The notes below the pieces were generated by a model. That model was given only the letters and a program-made list of their open reading frames with translations, was not told where the DNA came from and did no database searches. DNA of 64,000 nt from Azolla caroliniana (lineage: Eukaryota; Polypodiophyta): positions 620,001 through 684,000 of the forward strand of contig JBHGNT010000001.1 in NCBI GenBank assembly GCA_043228905.1, read 5' to 3'. Shown piece after piece: positions 34,500-47,514 of the stretch; positions within the stretch are counted from its first letter, which is position 1, and each line of letters starts with the position of its first letter. Position numbers and translations under genes: made by a program.

Positions 34500-37400
34500 A
34501 TGGAGCCTGTCGCAGAAGGGCTGTGGCTTCTCGCGGAGAGATTCGAAGAGACAGGATGCATCGCTCAGGCTGTGAAATGCTTCGAGGCCATCTGTCAGAG
34601 CCATGTCTCCTTCCTCCCCATCTTCGAGGTCAAGACTCGCCTACGTATCGCCATGATCCTCCTCAACTACACAGACAATGTTACTCATGCTAAAAGCCAT
34701 CTCGAGCGTGCGGTAAGCCCTTATTTCTTTCAATCTTCGACCAATGTCTTAATTTCTGATTTTATTGTGTTTTTGCATTATTGGACGAATAAGGAAATCT
34801 ATGACTCTGCATGTTTTGGACGATTTGGTCGTTTTCGGGTTTCCGTTTTATTTATTTTTGGGCACGTATGTTTCTCATGCTGAATATATAGGGGTTTCAG
34901 GTCGGATAATTCTAGCATTTTGGATTTTTATGCTGAATATGTAGGGTTTCATATCGGATGATTTGGCCATTTAGGGTTTTAATAGTTTTTCCGGATATCT
35001 ACGGGTTATATTTTTTATGATTCGGACATTTTAGGGTATGTATTCTGGACATTTAGGATTCGTATTTTAGATATGTAGGGTTTTTACATAAGTTGAGTTG
35101 GAAATGTAGGTCCTCTATGAAGATATATTAAATGTGGGTGGTGTGTGAAAATCTGAGAATTCCTTTCAGGGTTTAGATCTTGAATAATATAGGACATTCG
35201 GGGTTTATATCTTGGGCATCTAAGAGTTTTTGTGTTTGGAGAAGTTCAACATCTACAGTTTATTTATTGCATGATTTGATCATTTGGAGCTTCATTTAGG
35301 ATCTCTGGGTTCGAATTAGGGTTCCAAATTACCATACTATGTCAAACACGTGGTTGAACATCTCTGAGTTCAACTTTAGAGTTTAAACCTTTTGGAACAT
35401 GTTGAATGTATTGCTATCTTGAAGCTCTTTGAGTTTGATGTTGGGTCTATGCAGCAACTTCTTCTGAAACAAATACCTTCATGCTTTGAACTGAAGTGTC
35501 GAGCCTACAGCTTGCTAAGCCGTTGTTATCATCTAGTTGGAACCATACCGCCTCAGAAGCAAACCCTGAAAAAGGCCCTGGAGCTAACATCAGCATCAGC
35601 GGAAGGGTATGGACTAAAACTCTCTAGTAGTTCATCATGTTTTCTGTGGTCATAGCATGTTTTCTCAAGGCACGTTGAATATCTATCTGAGAATCGATGA
35701 TATACTTGGGAAACAAAAAGAAAAACCATGTGACAAACTTCATTTAAAAAAAAGAGAATCAAATAAAACAGATAGCAAACTAAATCTGTTTGTTTGCAAT
35801 TCTAATCATCTAAGTTTTAAAATGATCTCCTCTGTTATTTATAGCATACTTCAGATAGGTTTGGTTTAGGACTTTTGGTTGACACAGTTTAATATAGAGC
35901 TTAAGAGAGTATTTACTAAGATGCTTTTGAAGGGAATCTGCTATGTTGTGGGCCTGCAACTTCAACTTGCAGTTAGCTAATGCTTTAACAACAGAAGGAG
36001 ATTTTGCAAGTTCAATAAGGGTATTGGAGAATGGATTGAATCTTGCAAAAAGAACTGGCAGATGCGACCTTGAGGTTCATTAAAGCATATTATTGTTTCA
36101 ATACAACTGGGAGCATAATATTTTCAATCTTTATATGTTCAAATTTTTCATTCTTTCTTCCAGATGATATTTTCTACATCTATACTTCACATCCATCTGA
36201 TGCAGTGGGAAGATGCTACATCTGTACAGCAAGCTGTAGCCAATTGTGATACAGTTTGGTTTTCCATCCCAGCAGACAAGGTAGAGAGGCCAATGAATGA
36301 TAAACACCTCGTTTGTAGGCTTGGTAAAAATATAAGATTACAGTGAAGCAGATGAGATAGTTAGATGTATATGTGTGTATATGCGTGGTATGTGTTATAT
36401 ATGCCTTAACCTCAGTGATGCCAGTGCTAAGGTTAGTATTTTGTTTTGTTCAAAGCTTCATTCGTCTTATGTTTATTTGAATGCTTTATTACATGTTCGT
36501 TATTCATTGGGTTAGATATATAGTATGTCAATCTATCATGCCAAGTTGTGAAACCATATTTGCTTAAACTCATTCTAAAACAGGACATTCCTTCTTGCAG
36601 AAAGCATCGTACCGTGGTCTACATATTTACAATGAGCTGCTTCATACATTCTACTTGTTACGAATTTGTGATTATAAGGAAGCTTCATTACATGTCGATA
36701 TTCTAGATGCAGCCCTGAAAGACGGATTACAGACTGAAGCATTGGGATCTCTCCTAGACGAATCAACACATAAAAATGCTAGCATGATGAATATGAATAA
36801 ATTATTGAAGGGAAATTTTACGACGACACTGGAACTAGGATCGGCGCCGCTTGGTGGAGAGTGGCTACCAAGGGCAGCAGTGTCTGTGTTGGTCGATCTC
36901 ATGGCTGCTATGTGTGCTCGCCCAAAGGGTATATTCAAAGAATGTGACAAGCGGCTCACTGCTGGGTTGACTTCTGCTCAGGGTAGCTTTCATATACTTT
37001 TCACTTTTGCACCTCAATACTTCATGAGGATTTTTGCGGGAAACCAAAATATTTAATTACATGTACTTTTTGATATACCAGATGAGCTAAGAAGACTTGG
37101 GGTCACAACAGGCGCTACTGGTAAGAATTTTTTTGGGACATAAATCACTCAAAATTAACAAAGTTGTCTCCACAAACTATTAAAAAAATATCAAATTATT
37201 TTTTCACAAATAGTCAGAGTAAGTTTCCTCATATATTACCATAGACAGAAAATGGTATTGTAGTTTGCTATATGGATTCCTATGTTGCCAAATACAATAG
37301 ATACTAAAAAATCCAACTGAGATTAAAAAAAGAACAATGCAACAGCCATGGAAGTGAGCCCATTTTCAACTAAATCAAATGCAGAAAAGTAAGTTTATTC

Positions 37401-40400
37401 AACAGAGGTGACATGAATAACTAAGTTAAAAAAAGAATTAACTTGTGGTTGATTCTCAATATGGTATCAAATCCACTATTACATACCAAGCAGTTTTTTG
37501 TATGACAATCAAATACTGCAATGTAAAGCGAGAAGAAACTCACTGGTGTATGTTCATTCCCATACAATAATCAACCATAAATATGGTGATATAGACCCAT
37601 ATATAAGAAAAGGGTTTGAAAGGATTAATATTGATGAGTCATCACATGAATTTGAACATTTAATAAAGCAGCCTTGGCAATATGTCATTGTCATAATGTC
37701 CCTCTTAGGCTTCCTAAGTCTTCCTTCCCATGTTGTTAGGGAAAGATCAGTTCCATTAGTGCTTACATGATATTCTAGAATCTGTTGTGTTCTGCATGCA
37801 ACTATTATGGTCTCTGAATAATTATAATGCTGTCACATGGGAATCTAGATCGGGATTGGACTAAAATGGTCCTTTGCAGCTATGAGTTTGCAAGCTTAAA
37901 CAAGTGAATGGGGTAGGGGATGTCAAAAAGGAAAAGTGATGGGGCATGTGAAGCTGAAAAAGGGTATCTGCTTGTGACTTGAGTGAGAAATCTGAATCAA
38001 CTTCCTTACTTGTTTTGATTAACGTGGAGGTTTTGTTTCAGAAGCAGCCACATTTCCTTGTTAAATCATATCTGGGATCCATGTGAATGTTTGTCATGTG
38101 ATGCCAGTTGGCTTGTAAGGCTCGTACATATCAGTAATTGGACTGATACCTCAAACAAAATGAGGGTTATGGAATGCATTCTACATGGATACCAAGCATG
38201 AAAAACGGTATCTGCTTGTGACTTAGTGAGAAATCTGAATCAACTTCCTTACTCGTTTTGATTAACATGGAGGGTTTGTTTCAGAAGCAGCCACATTTCC
38301 TTGTTGAATCATATCTGGAATCCATGTGAATGTTTGTCATGTGATGCCAGTGGCTTCTAAGGCTAGTACATATCATTAATTGGAACTGATAGCTCAAACA
38401 AAATGAGGGTTATGGAATTCATTCTACATGGATACCAAGCATGAAAATGGGAGTTCAATATGTACGAATTACCAAGCATGAAAAATGCTATTTTTTATTA
38501 GAAAAAACTAATCATGTGTAGAAAAGTGCTATTTTGATTTTCATGTTTGTTCTGTTTTATCTATTGAGAGAGTCTGAAAATGTATTTACTTCCAGTTTTC
38601 TTGGCAATCAGCATTGGAGGATATATTATATATATCTCTCTTTAATGAAGATTAAAATCATGAAATCAGTGTAAAGTATATTGTCTTATCAGTATTATAT
38701 TTACTGAGGCTTGCTACCTCTCCAGAGGGAGATCTTCAACATTGGGCAATCTGGGTCTCGGGTATATACTTGATCTTGGTGCTGCATCTGATTGAGAACA
38801 AGGTCATCATTGATTTGACGAGAACAGAATTTGTAGAAGCCCAAAAGGTCAGTTATTATCTTTTAGTTTGACATATCTCATGCCATTGGATTTCAGTTTT
38901 TTAAAAGTTTATAGATACGCGGTTTGTTGTCCATGTTTAGAACTTTATAGGGTGTTCATAATCTGTTATGTGATAGAACTAGAATTAGGAATGAAGAAAG
39001 AATGTGAAAACAAAGTATAGAATTTTATGTCACTTAAAGGCTCTGAGCACTGTCATGTTATGAGCAAAATTTTATGCCTGTTTTCTCGTCTCTTTTCACA
39101 CATTTTTATCTGACAAACCTGGAATTTGACATTAATTTATACTGTGGTTTTTGTTTTCATATGTGAAAAGCTATGCTTTGCCATGTTTTCATTTATTGAA
39201 AGATTTATTCTTACAAAATTTAGCACCAAGATAGGGATGTAGAGGTAATTTAAAACTGTTCTTATGTCATACCTTGCATATACTTGGTTTTAGTTTGACA
39301 TTGTCAAAGTGCTGGCAATAATAGAAAAAGGCAAGATAGTGCAGCTTCTTGGAGGTTAGAGCCAAGATGACGCAGCTTAGGTGAGCCAAAAAAGTGCCAA
39401 TTTCTGCACCCACAGCTATTCGTAAGAATAACATTATTATAATAAATTTGCTGATGTGATCCTTTCAACGGATACCTTAAGAATTGTAACAGTGTGGCCT
39501 TCTAGTCATCTCAAACTTACCAAGGCCTGTGTGCAAAACATATTATTTACAAGATTATAGTAAAATAATGCAAACACAATGCACATGAAACAGTGGCCAA
39601 TTGAAGAGGGTTGGGGTTCTGAGCAAGGCTAGCTTAGCTGTTGAAGCTTAGATGAGAGAAACATTGAGAGTGAATAAGAGAAGGAGACAAGTATGGTGGT
39701 GTAAAGCTCACCTTCATGCATTAGGTTTTCATTATATATATGAGTGCATTATGCCCCTAGTTGGCATTTTCCCTAATAATCCCCCATTGAAAGACTAACA
39801 TGCCTCCTAAGGGAGATCACAATATGTGCAATGATCTGTGAAGTCGTAATATCTCATCCAATGCCCATAAATTCTGGTAGTAGACTTGTAAAAAATTTCA
39901 AGGTTATCTTCTGTATGTATCTTGTCAAGATCCATGTGCTTATTCCCAAGAAATCTTCTAATGAAAATGATACCTCACCTCCATGTCTTTGGTCTTTGCA
40001 TAAATGAACGAATTAGGTGCTAATTATATGGCACATGCAATCAGCATGCAACATGTAATGCCCAAGTCTTAACTCTAGGCAAGCAAGCCATATTGCTTCC
40101 TTACCAGTATTGGATGCAGCAATGTTCTCAACCTCTGTAATGGAGAGAACATCACACCTCTGTGCACTAGAAGATGTCCAAGGCAATGGACCTGCAGCTA
40201 GTATGAACATGTAGCCTGATGTGATCTCCTGTCGTCCAAACCCATTTTCCATTGAGATATCTCACAGTACCTTCCAGTGTCTTCCAATGCTGTTTGCCAG
40301 GATTCAACACAAAACTACTAACACATCCCACTGCGAATGCAATGTTTGGTCTCGTGGCATCATGGCATGCATGAGGTTACCCGTTGTCGTGAGGATTTCC

Positions 40401-43400
40401 AGCAACGGTGAGAAAACCGGGTGGAACGGGCAAAGTCGGCAATGTGCAACACGCGCATGTACATTAGGAAATGTACATAAAAATAAAGGGAAAAGGGAAG
40501 ATTGCTAAAATGCACGGGAGTTAGTGAGGAATAAGTGTCATGTGTACATTAGTGCACTTGCATACGTAGTGGGGTTGTAAAAGTGAGAGCGTTTAATGTA
40601 CCTCTCTGGAAATCAAGGCAACTATCTCCTTTGAAAAAGAGGAATATTTGACCGACTTTGTAACGTACCTCCCACCTTGGGTTATAAAAGGAGGAGAGAG
40701 TCTCTTGTTTAGGGTTTCACCATTTTAAGTTTTGTTCTGTTTTGTATGTTAGTTCTGTTAGGGATCCGGGTTCCGTTTAAGCAGTGGTATAAGCAGAGTA
40801 CTCGAGCTCGTATGCTCTGAGGATTTCGATTTTCTGTTCTGTCTTCTATGCAAGGACTCCATTCGATGCGGCAAGCCCGAGAGCTCACCGACTGGAGATT
40901 TGCCGGCAGAAGGTCGTTATAGTCTCTGATCTGCTTGGTCCGGCTCGAGCCGGAGATGTATTCTGCTGCCCCTGTACATATATATATATAAAAGGTTGTG
41001 CGTAACTGTGTCTCTGCCGGTGTTGGTTGTGTTTCTTCCTTTTCCGGTTTTCTGTATACAAGGAGTGTGTGTTGAGTAAGAACGCTGCGCACGTGCTCTC
41101 TCTCTCTCTCTCTTTTTGCAACGCCAATGTATCATGACATGGGACAAATGTGGTGGCTCACGCTTCACACATTTTACTACAAATGTTGCACCTAACTACA
41201 AAACCATATTCTTCGCGGAACGGGGAAGCCGTACACATTGATACATGTTAGAGCCCATCCCGATATCTGCCATTCAAACCATTGCTTCCATGCGACTTAG
41301 CTCGCACGCATTGACATGTGAGACGGGACGTTGGAGCACAAGTGATGAGAGTGGCCGACTATGCACACTTTGCCCTAAACAAGTTCGAGAGTCTAAGTAT
41401 CACACTTTGATACAATGCTCTGCCTTTGATCATATTCGACCATCCTTTTCACATCTCTTCGATCGAGCCCAATCCCTGCACGAATTTCTCTCACAACCAC
41501 GATGTGCACTCTCGATTGCAACATTCATTGGTAAAGTTCTTGAACATCGAGGGTCGCTACTCACCTTCACACGTATTACGTGAAATGTAATATTTTTGGT
41601 CTCATAGGTCATATTTGACCTCTAAAGACGATAATATAATCTATCTATCTACCTCTCTCTCGTTTGGTTGCCTCCAGTGTGTATCCGGAAACGCTCCAGT
41701 CGGTGTCTCAGCTGGCGTAACCAGTACCGGTGAGGCTCGGTGTTTGCTCCTCCATCTCTCTTATCCAAGACCCCGGTGGTCCCGCCCCGTTTCGACACAT
41801 ATTCGCGGATTTCCACGACACCGTGACTGATGAGGAAGGAACTTCCACATCTTGGCCTTCTCATCTACTTGCCAAGTGGAACCTTAGAGCTGATCCATAT
41901 TCTCAGGATGTCTTTTCGTATGATCATGTTCAGATTGAAACTATTTTCGTATTTGAAAATGCTGGCAAGCAAAAGTAGTGCCTGAATATATATGAGGTCT
42001 GCCAATATATCAACATAAGGCAGTGACGATTATTTTCACTAGTTAATGTAAATGATTGGCTGAAGATGGTATTTGTTCAATTTTAAGGCCACTTCCATAG
42101 ATGGAACTGAGGTCCAACAACCCAAAGAGTGAGGAGACTGGCTTAATGGGAGGCTAACGGAGGCTATGTCTGTCACAAAAAGCCAAGATGGAAACTATGT
42201 CTGCAATAAAGATAGCTGAAGCCGGTTGGAGGCAGCTGAACTATACACTGGAAGATACCAAGGAGCAGGGCAAATGGCTGAGTAAAAAAGGCTACAGAAG
42301 CTATGAAGTCAGCAGTCGGAAGCAGGGTGATCTATGTCAAAATGTCTAAAATGGCCTAGGCAGCGTGGGCTCTGCAGACTAGGGTGAGAGTCTGTGCTGA
42401 TGCATGGTAGTGCAATGGCAAAGGCATATAGGCTAGCCAAATAATGGCTAATATGGTAACTTCTTTTAGTGTATAAGTGTGTGAATAACGTCTATCCATA
42501 TTTCTTATATGGATCCAAATAAAAATAAAAAAATTCAATTGTTTTTCTTTACCAGATGGTTTTATGTGACTGCTGAATGTTTGTTTTTGTGACTATGCTT
42601 TATTTCGTTAATGTTTTTCAATTTTCCTATTTCCACCAATTTTTGGAAGTAGTTATTAGCATGCACTCCATAACAAAATGTGCATCTGTATCTCCACGTG
42701 GATCCTACCTTTTTTGGTGAGGGACACTTGTTTTTTGAAAATTTGCATTGTGTAAGGATGTCTTTAAATGATATATTCTTTAATGTTTGCTTGTAGTCTT
42801 TGATGCAAATACTGGACTGGTTCAGCCGATTTCCAACAATTTTGCAAGGCTGTGAGACAACAATTCAAACCCTTCTAGGGCACTATGCCCATTCAGTTGG
42901 TTGTTTTAATGAGGCTGCAATGCATTTTCAAGAGGCTGCGAAGGTGAATGGCGGAACATCCAATGCAATATTCCTATGAGATTGTTTCAAATTTGCACGG
43001 CACGTTAGTAGTGTTGTAAGAGTTTAATTGATTAACATGGAGTGATGGATTTATATTTGCAGCTGACAGAAAGCAAGGGTATGCAAGCATTATCTCACAT
43101 TTATGCAGCTGTTTCATACATATGCATTGGTGATGCTGAGTCTTCTTCTCTGGTTTGTTGACAAACATTTTTGTCTTGGCAGTCAATGATATTCTACCTG
43201 CTTTAGTGTCAATTGCTCTAGGTTATGAAGACATAATTTGTAACTGCAACTAGATGAAAAAGAATACAGTGCATAGTAAGAGAACCATATGACTTATTCT
43301 TCTATCCAATTTGTGTGATCATGACTCATGCAGGCACTAGATTTGATTGGTCCTATCTACAGAACCATGGATTCATATGTAGGAGTACGAGAAAAGACAG

Positions 43401-44938
43401 GAGTTCTGTTTGCTTCTGGGCTTTTGCAGATGAAGCAGCACAATCTTCAAGAAGCCAGGTAGTTTTACATTATGAACCTTTGCATAATTTTGGGGTATAA
43501 AGTTTTACAGAATTTACTTAATTTGAACCTTAAAAGCCCCTGTCGGGTTGGTACTTTACATTGTGATGTGGTAGATGTTATAATATGATGCAATGAAGCA
43601 GAAATGGTGATACTTTACGGGTATGATGCATCAACCAAAATAGGAAATCTCTATCATGATGGCACTTTTTTGCCTTGTAATGTGCGAGGTTGCATATCAT
43701 ATCATGGAAATTACCAAAAGAAAAGTGGGAATCCAAAAGGTTTCCACAAAGGGTTTGCTATGAAAGACAGCTAATTGCATTTTGGTAGCAATTACATGTT
43801 GTCAAGGTGAGTTGGATGTCTGGCTTTGGAGGTGGGCATTAGTAGAATGTTTGATCTGAGATCTCAGTTTGTAATATTGAGAGGATACATAGTAATGACA
43901 AGTGCAGAGTTAAACCTGCCAAATAGTATTTCTGTGATGACAATACTAGATGGTTGGGAATTGATCAGGTGTAGAAGCATTCAAATGAAAAGGAGTGATG
44001 ATCATAGAGCCCAGTCACTAGACTTTTTAGCTGTAGTCTATATGTTGTCTGAAGAAAGGTTTAGAAAACATTGTTATATCATATCTGAAAGCCTTTGAGA
44101 TACTGAATCCAGACCTAGACTGTCATTCAAACTTTTGTTTCAATGAGTGAAAACTTTAGAACTCAAATGGTTAGAAATCACAGGATATTACTAGTCCAGA
44201 GCACTCATATGTCCTCATAAAACCATGTCTAGAATGGGAATACCAGTTAAAGGTTTTAAAAGAGAACTAGCAATGACAAATTCAGCAAATGATTCCCGCC
44301 AATGACTACCCATGGCAAGCCCCTGTGGTTATATTTTTGACACAAGTTCATACAATGTTCTCTTTTTCCTTTGAACAGGTCATGTGTGCACTTGGATTGA
44401 TACAGCCTGTGTTTGCTAGGATAAATTTCACGTGTCATTGTCAACATATATTTCGTTTTTTTAAAGAGTGTTTTTGAAAGAGAACTTCATTTTGCAGAAT
44501 GAGGTTGGCAAATGGTTTGAAATTGACATACAAGCGGTTAGGAAATCATCAACTTGTATCGCAGTACTTAACGGTTCTTGGAAGCTTAGCACTAGCATTG
44601 CATGACACAGGGCAGGCTCTTGATATATTAACCTCGTCGCTTACTTTAGCAAAAGCTTTACATGATATTCCCACTCAGATTGGTGTTCTTTCCGAACTAA
44701 CGGGTAAAAATATACTATAAAATTTGTGTATTTGTTTCATTATCTTGTTACAGCTAATAAAACTAGAGATTCTGTATTGGTATATGCAGCACTATACAGA
44801 GCATTGGGTAACAATATAAAAGAGCTTGAAAGCTTTGAGTATGAAGGAAAGAAGGGCGAGGAACTGAGAAAGCGCATAAGATCTGCTCATGTGTCTGAGG
44901 AACATCAGGCCCTTCTAAAGGTTGGATGCTACATCTAA
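34500..44938 (+). CDS. MAU2: MAU2/SCC4 cohesin-loading factor
   Basis: Twelve exons: 34500-34712, 35455-35606, 35933-36074, 36164-36280, 36601-36982, 37082-37120, 38726-38847, 42797-42943, 43063-43152, 43334-43458, 44498-44703, and 44754 to 44920 or 44938. Phases agree throughout. MAU2 pairs with SCC2/NIPBL to load cohesin onto chromatin. It begins MEPVAEGLWLLAERFEETG and continues with TPR-like helices. Landmarks are KCFEAICQS, LLSRCYHLVGTIPPQ, YNELLHTFYLLRICDY, GEWLPRAAVSVLVDL, IWVSGIYLILVLHLIENK, AAVSYICIGDAESSS and LALALHDTGQALDILTSSL. Reading through exon 12 to the stop at 44936-44938 gives 639 residues. Known plant homologues are nearer 720 and end in a conserved ...LDIPESIG... tail, so a last exon is missing, diverged or not found. 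Intron 7 (3.9 kb) is inflated by retroelements. Confidence 0.88.
34890..35100 (+). repeat. Degenerate TTTAGGG-like repeats in MAU2 intron 1
   Basis: Irregular units of about 30-40 bases occur, such as ATATGTAGGGTTTCATATCGGATGATTTGG, GGACATTTTAGGGTATG and GGACATTTAGGATTCG. Like the field in RNFT intron 1, this lies near the 5' end of a gene and has a telomere-like core with variable spacing. Confidence 0.5.
37955..38441 (+). repeat. Tandem duplication of about 244 bp in MAU2 intron 6
   Basis: Copy 1 (37955-38198) and copy 2 (38199-38441) both start TGAAAA(A)GGTATCTGCTTG, share 'cagaagcagccacatttcct' and end CATGGATACCAAGCA. They differ by a few per cent. A short third fragment, TGAAAATGGGAGTTC...ACCAAGCATGAAAAATG, follows. 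Confidence 0.9.
40013..40252 (-). mobile_element. Ty1/copia RNase H fragment in MAU2 intron 7
   Basis: The minus-strand frame reads TSGYMFILAAGPLPWTSSS, LSITEVENIAASNTGKEAIW. This matches the copia RNase H pattern 'STSGYVFxLGGGAVSWxS ... LSTTEAEYxAxxxAxKEAIWL'. Several signature residues are changed (TEAEY is TEVEN) and the frame stops soon after, so it is a dead 3' fragment, antisense to MAU2. Confidence 0.7.
40440..40800 (+). mobile_element. Possible LTR fragment with TATA box and primer-binding-like site
   Basis: A promoter-like stretch has TTATAAAAGGAGGAGAG (40680-40696), TCTTGTTTAGGGTTTCACC and a T-rich stretch. It is followed by AGCAGTGGTATAAGCAGAG (about 40780-40798), which resembles the TGGTATCAGAGC initiator-Met-tRNA primer-binding site of copia elements. 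This is the order LTR R/U5 then PBS on the plus strand. The ends of the LTR cannot be fixed. Confidence 0.35.
41105..41665 (+). mobile_element. LINE 3' end in MAU2 intron 7
   Basis: The plus-strand frame to 41583 ends a LINE ORF2. It has MRLSSHALTCETGRW, then RLCTLCPKQVRESKYHTLIQ with a C-x2-C...H-x4-C knuckle (CTLC...H...C), then FDHIRPSFSHLF and a TAG-free end at 41581-41583. A stop near 41240 breaks the frame upstream. The 3' end carries AATATAATC(TATC)n and CTCTCTC, a simple-repeat tail shared with the copy at 5.0-5.4 kb. Confidence 0.75.
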
Positions 44939-47245
44939 AGCTGCATATGTGATTTTTATGTATGAATCAATGTGTTATTTGTTTATTATTAATCCTAGTA
45001 TATATCATGTTCTTGTTCAGTTCGGCATTTGACAGATCCAGCAATCTGTAGTTATTGGCGGGAATGTAAATAATTTGTTCATGAATGGTAATATCTTGTT
45101 GGTTATTCCAGAAACTAATCACATCAATGTAAAGTCTTCAAGATAGTACTGACCTCATTTATGTCTTGGGAGTCAAGTTAAATTCTCTAGAGCTTAGTAT
45201 AAAAAGACAACTTTCAAGAAGTTTGTAATTATAAAATTGTTTCACTCAATGTATGACGATATGAAGAGTTCCAAGACCTAAATGTTCTATTATTTGTATG
45301 TATGCATTAGATTGTGAAGGCAGTTTTAACATCTTGCCATGAATCAAAGTGACTAGATATGGATGCCTATGAAAAGAAACAGTAAAAGATATTGCAGTGG
45401 ATGCAATCCCAGTTTATTAGCACAGTAAAGCTACTTTAAAATCTCCTTGCTGCTAATATAACATTATTTGTATGTTTGTTTACCCCTGATGCACACTTTT
45501 AATGTCAACAGATGAATTGTTGTGTCTCGGGCTTAGGTCCACATGGGTTTTCACGAAGGCTGAATTAGCAGTGAACTAACTTGACTCGACTAATGAGCAA
45601 TATCAATGTCTTCAATCTCACAAGCATACAACTGACAGTTAATATAATTTCAAAAACTGCTTATGATGATTGTAATACTATCACCAAACCCGTTTGATTT
45701 TAAGCTGCTACATCACTGAAAACATGTTAGCTAGTTGCTATAAGAATATTCTTTTCTCCTCATAATTATTTTTGTTTTGTGCTCTTAAGTGATAAAAGTG
45801 GCATAAGGTGGTCCTCTTGATGAGGAAGTCAATGCAACGAGTACATTAGATGTGTATATATTAGGTGGAAGACTATAATCTAGATGGTAGTTGAAACTTG
45901 GAGAAATTTTGTAAAACCACCATCAAAAGCAAATTGTCTAGTCTGTATGATCTGAAGGTAAAAATGATGCAGCCAGTGCAACATGTATAAAGGGTGTAAG
46001 ACTATAAACAGTTGGGAATTGAAACTTGGAGCAATTTTGTAAAACCATCAAGCTAAAATGATGAAGCACACAAACTTGGAGTGATTCTGTATGATCTCAA
46101 GCTAAAATGGTGAAGCATACAAATTTGTTCTATAATATGCTGCTTGTAGACACATTGATCACAATCTTGTAAGCAATCATTTACGAGGGTTCCTATATTC
46201 TTCTAGCACATAATTTCGTATTTTCTTCATATGAGGATGTATAATGGAGACATAATGTAGGACAACATATATTATTTGTCCATGATTCATTTTCATATAA
46301 TAAATATGCCCTAGTCCAATAATAAATCACAAGTAGTTCTGCAGGTTTTTGTACATCATTTTTTAAGATCAACATCACTTCATAGACTTAGACGTTTGTA
46401 AACAACTTTTATTTTGACTTTATAGTGCAAGCCTACATAATTGCACAAAAGCTTTATAGGATTCTTGAAGTCAAACTTATCTCATGATCTTCAAGTCAAT
46501 AATTGCAATTACATTGTCTCCAGTCATAAGCTATGTTTTATCAATCCAAGCACACACACACTCGCACGCGAATGTGGAAACATAAATATTTTGTGACAAT
46601 CAGAACATGCACATCATGTGAAAATTGTAAATGTGATGCTTCCACATCTAGCTATTATTGACTTGGTTTTTCTTTGAGAAAGGAGACCATAATTTATTTT
46701 TATTGATGCAAACAATTGTTCATGACTTATTATTCAAAACTATATTCAAGCAATATTAACGGAAGTGAAAGCCATGTTAGATCGTATGTTTTTCCCTTTT
46801 GGCATGTAAAAAAAGGAGGCATCTTCTAAAAAGGCTTAAAATGATGCTATTTGCCTTTAGCCACGACAAAAAGACAGACATAAATTAAGTGAGAGTGGAT
46901 ACTAAGTTAAGGGAATCTTCACTTCGGAAAGATGACACGTATTAACATCCATGAGGAGGCAACGTAGAGAGAGAGAGAGAGAGAGTAAAAAAAATTTTAA
47001 AAAAATAGTTGTCCTGCCATATTCTAATAGCTTTATGGTTAAATTACAAAACACATAAAAACAATTTCTTGCACTTGGTTGTTTTCGTGTTTAAGTGTGG
47101 GTATCTCAAAATATGGAGCTACCAAAGCAAGCATTGATTTTGGAAGCAAACAGAGAAGCTTCATTTTTAAACATCTCAATTGTTGATGGGGATGGGATTC
47201 CTTCCATAGCCATAGCCGACATTTTCCATGGCGGGGCTATCCCAT

Positions 47246-47286
<41 letters not shown>

Positions 47287-47514
47287 CACGAGGAAAAAGC
47301 AAAGCAAAAAGGCAGAAAAGCAAAACCACAAAAATAGAAGCAAAAAAGCAACAGCCAAAATGCAGGAAAGTAAGAAAACCAGCCATACATACGTTCGGCT
47401 CATTTCCATTCTGTGCAGAGAGAAAGCAGAGAGAGTGAGGGAGATGATGAGGAGGTGGTGAATATACTTACATACCAATACTTTATTAACACTCATCAAT
47501 TTATCTCTATATAT
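44939..47514. other. MAU2 - PEPC intergenic region
   Basis: This is 2.6 kb of AT-rich sequence. At 45860-46120 a motif with 'gaaacttggagcaattttgt' and AAGCTAAAATGATGAAGC recurs two to three times in diverged form. A (GA)n run lies at about 46967-46985. (CA)n followed by (TA)n occurs at 47247-47286 in the PEPC proximal promoter or leader. A last MAU2 exon might be hidden here; I looked for the conserved LDIPESIG-type tail and did not find it. Confidence 0.5.

Noticed and set aside
40775-40800. AAGCAGTGGTATAAGCAGAG looks like a common cDNA-library adapter (SMART-type), suggesting contamination.
   Set aside because: The middle of the match is wrong, the surrounding sequence is continuous genomic DNA, and the same string fits a degenerate copia primer-binding site (TGGTATCAGAGC).
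47095-47337. An 80-codon plus-strand frame just upstream of PEPC as a possible extra first exon.
   Set aside because: It runs through (CA)n and (TA)n repeats and does not join the PEPC frame; the PEPC exon has its own ATG at 47515 with a normal regulatory N-terminus.
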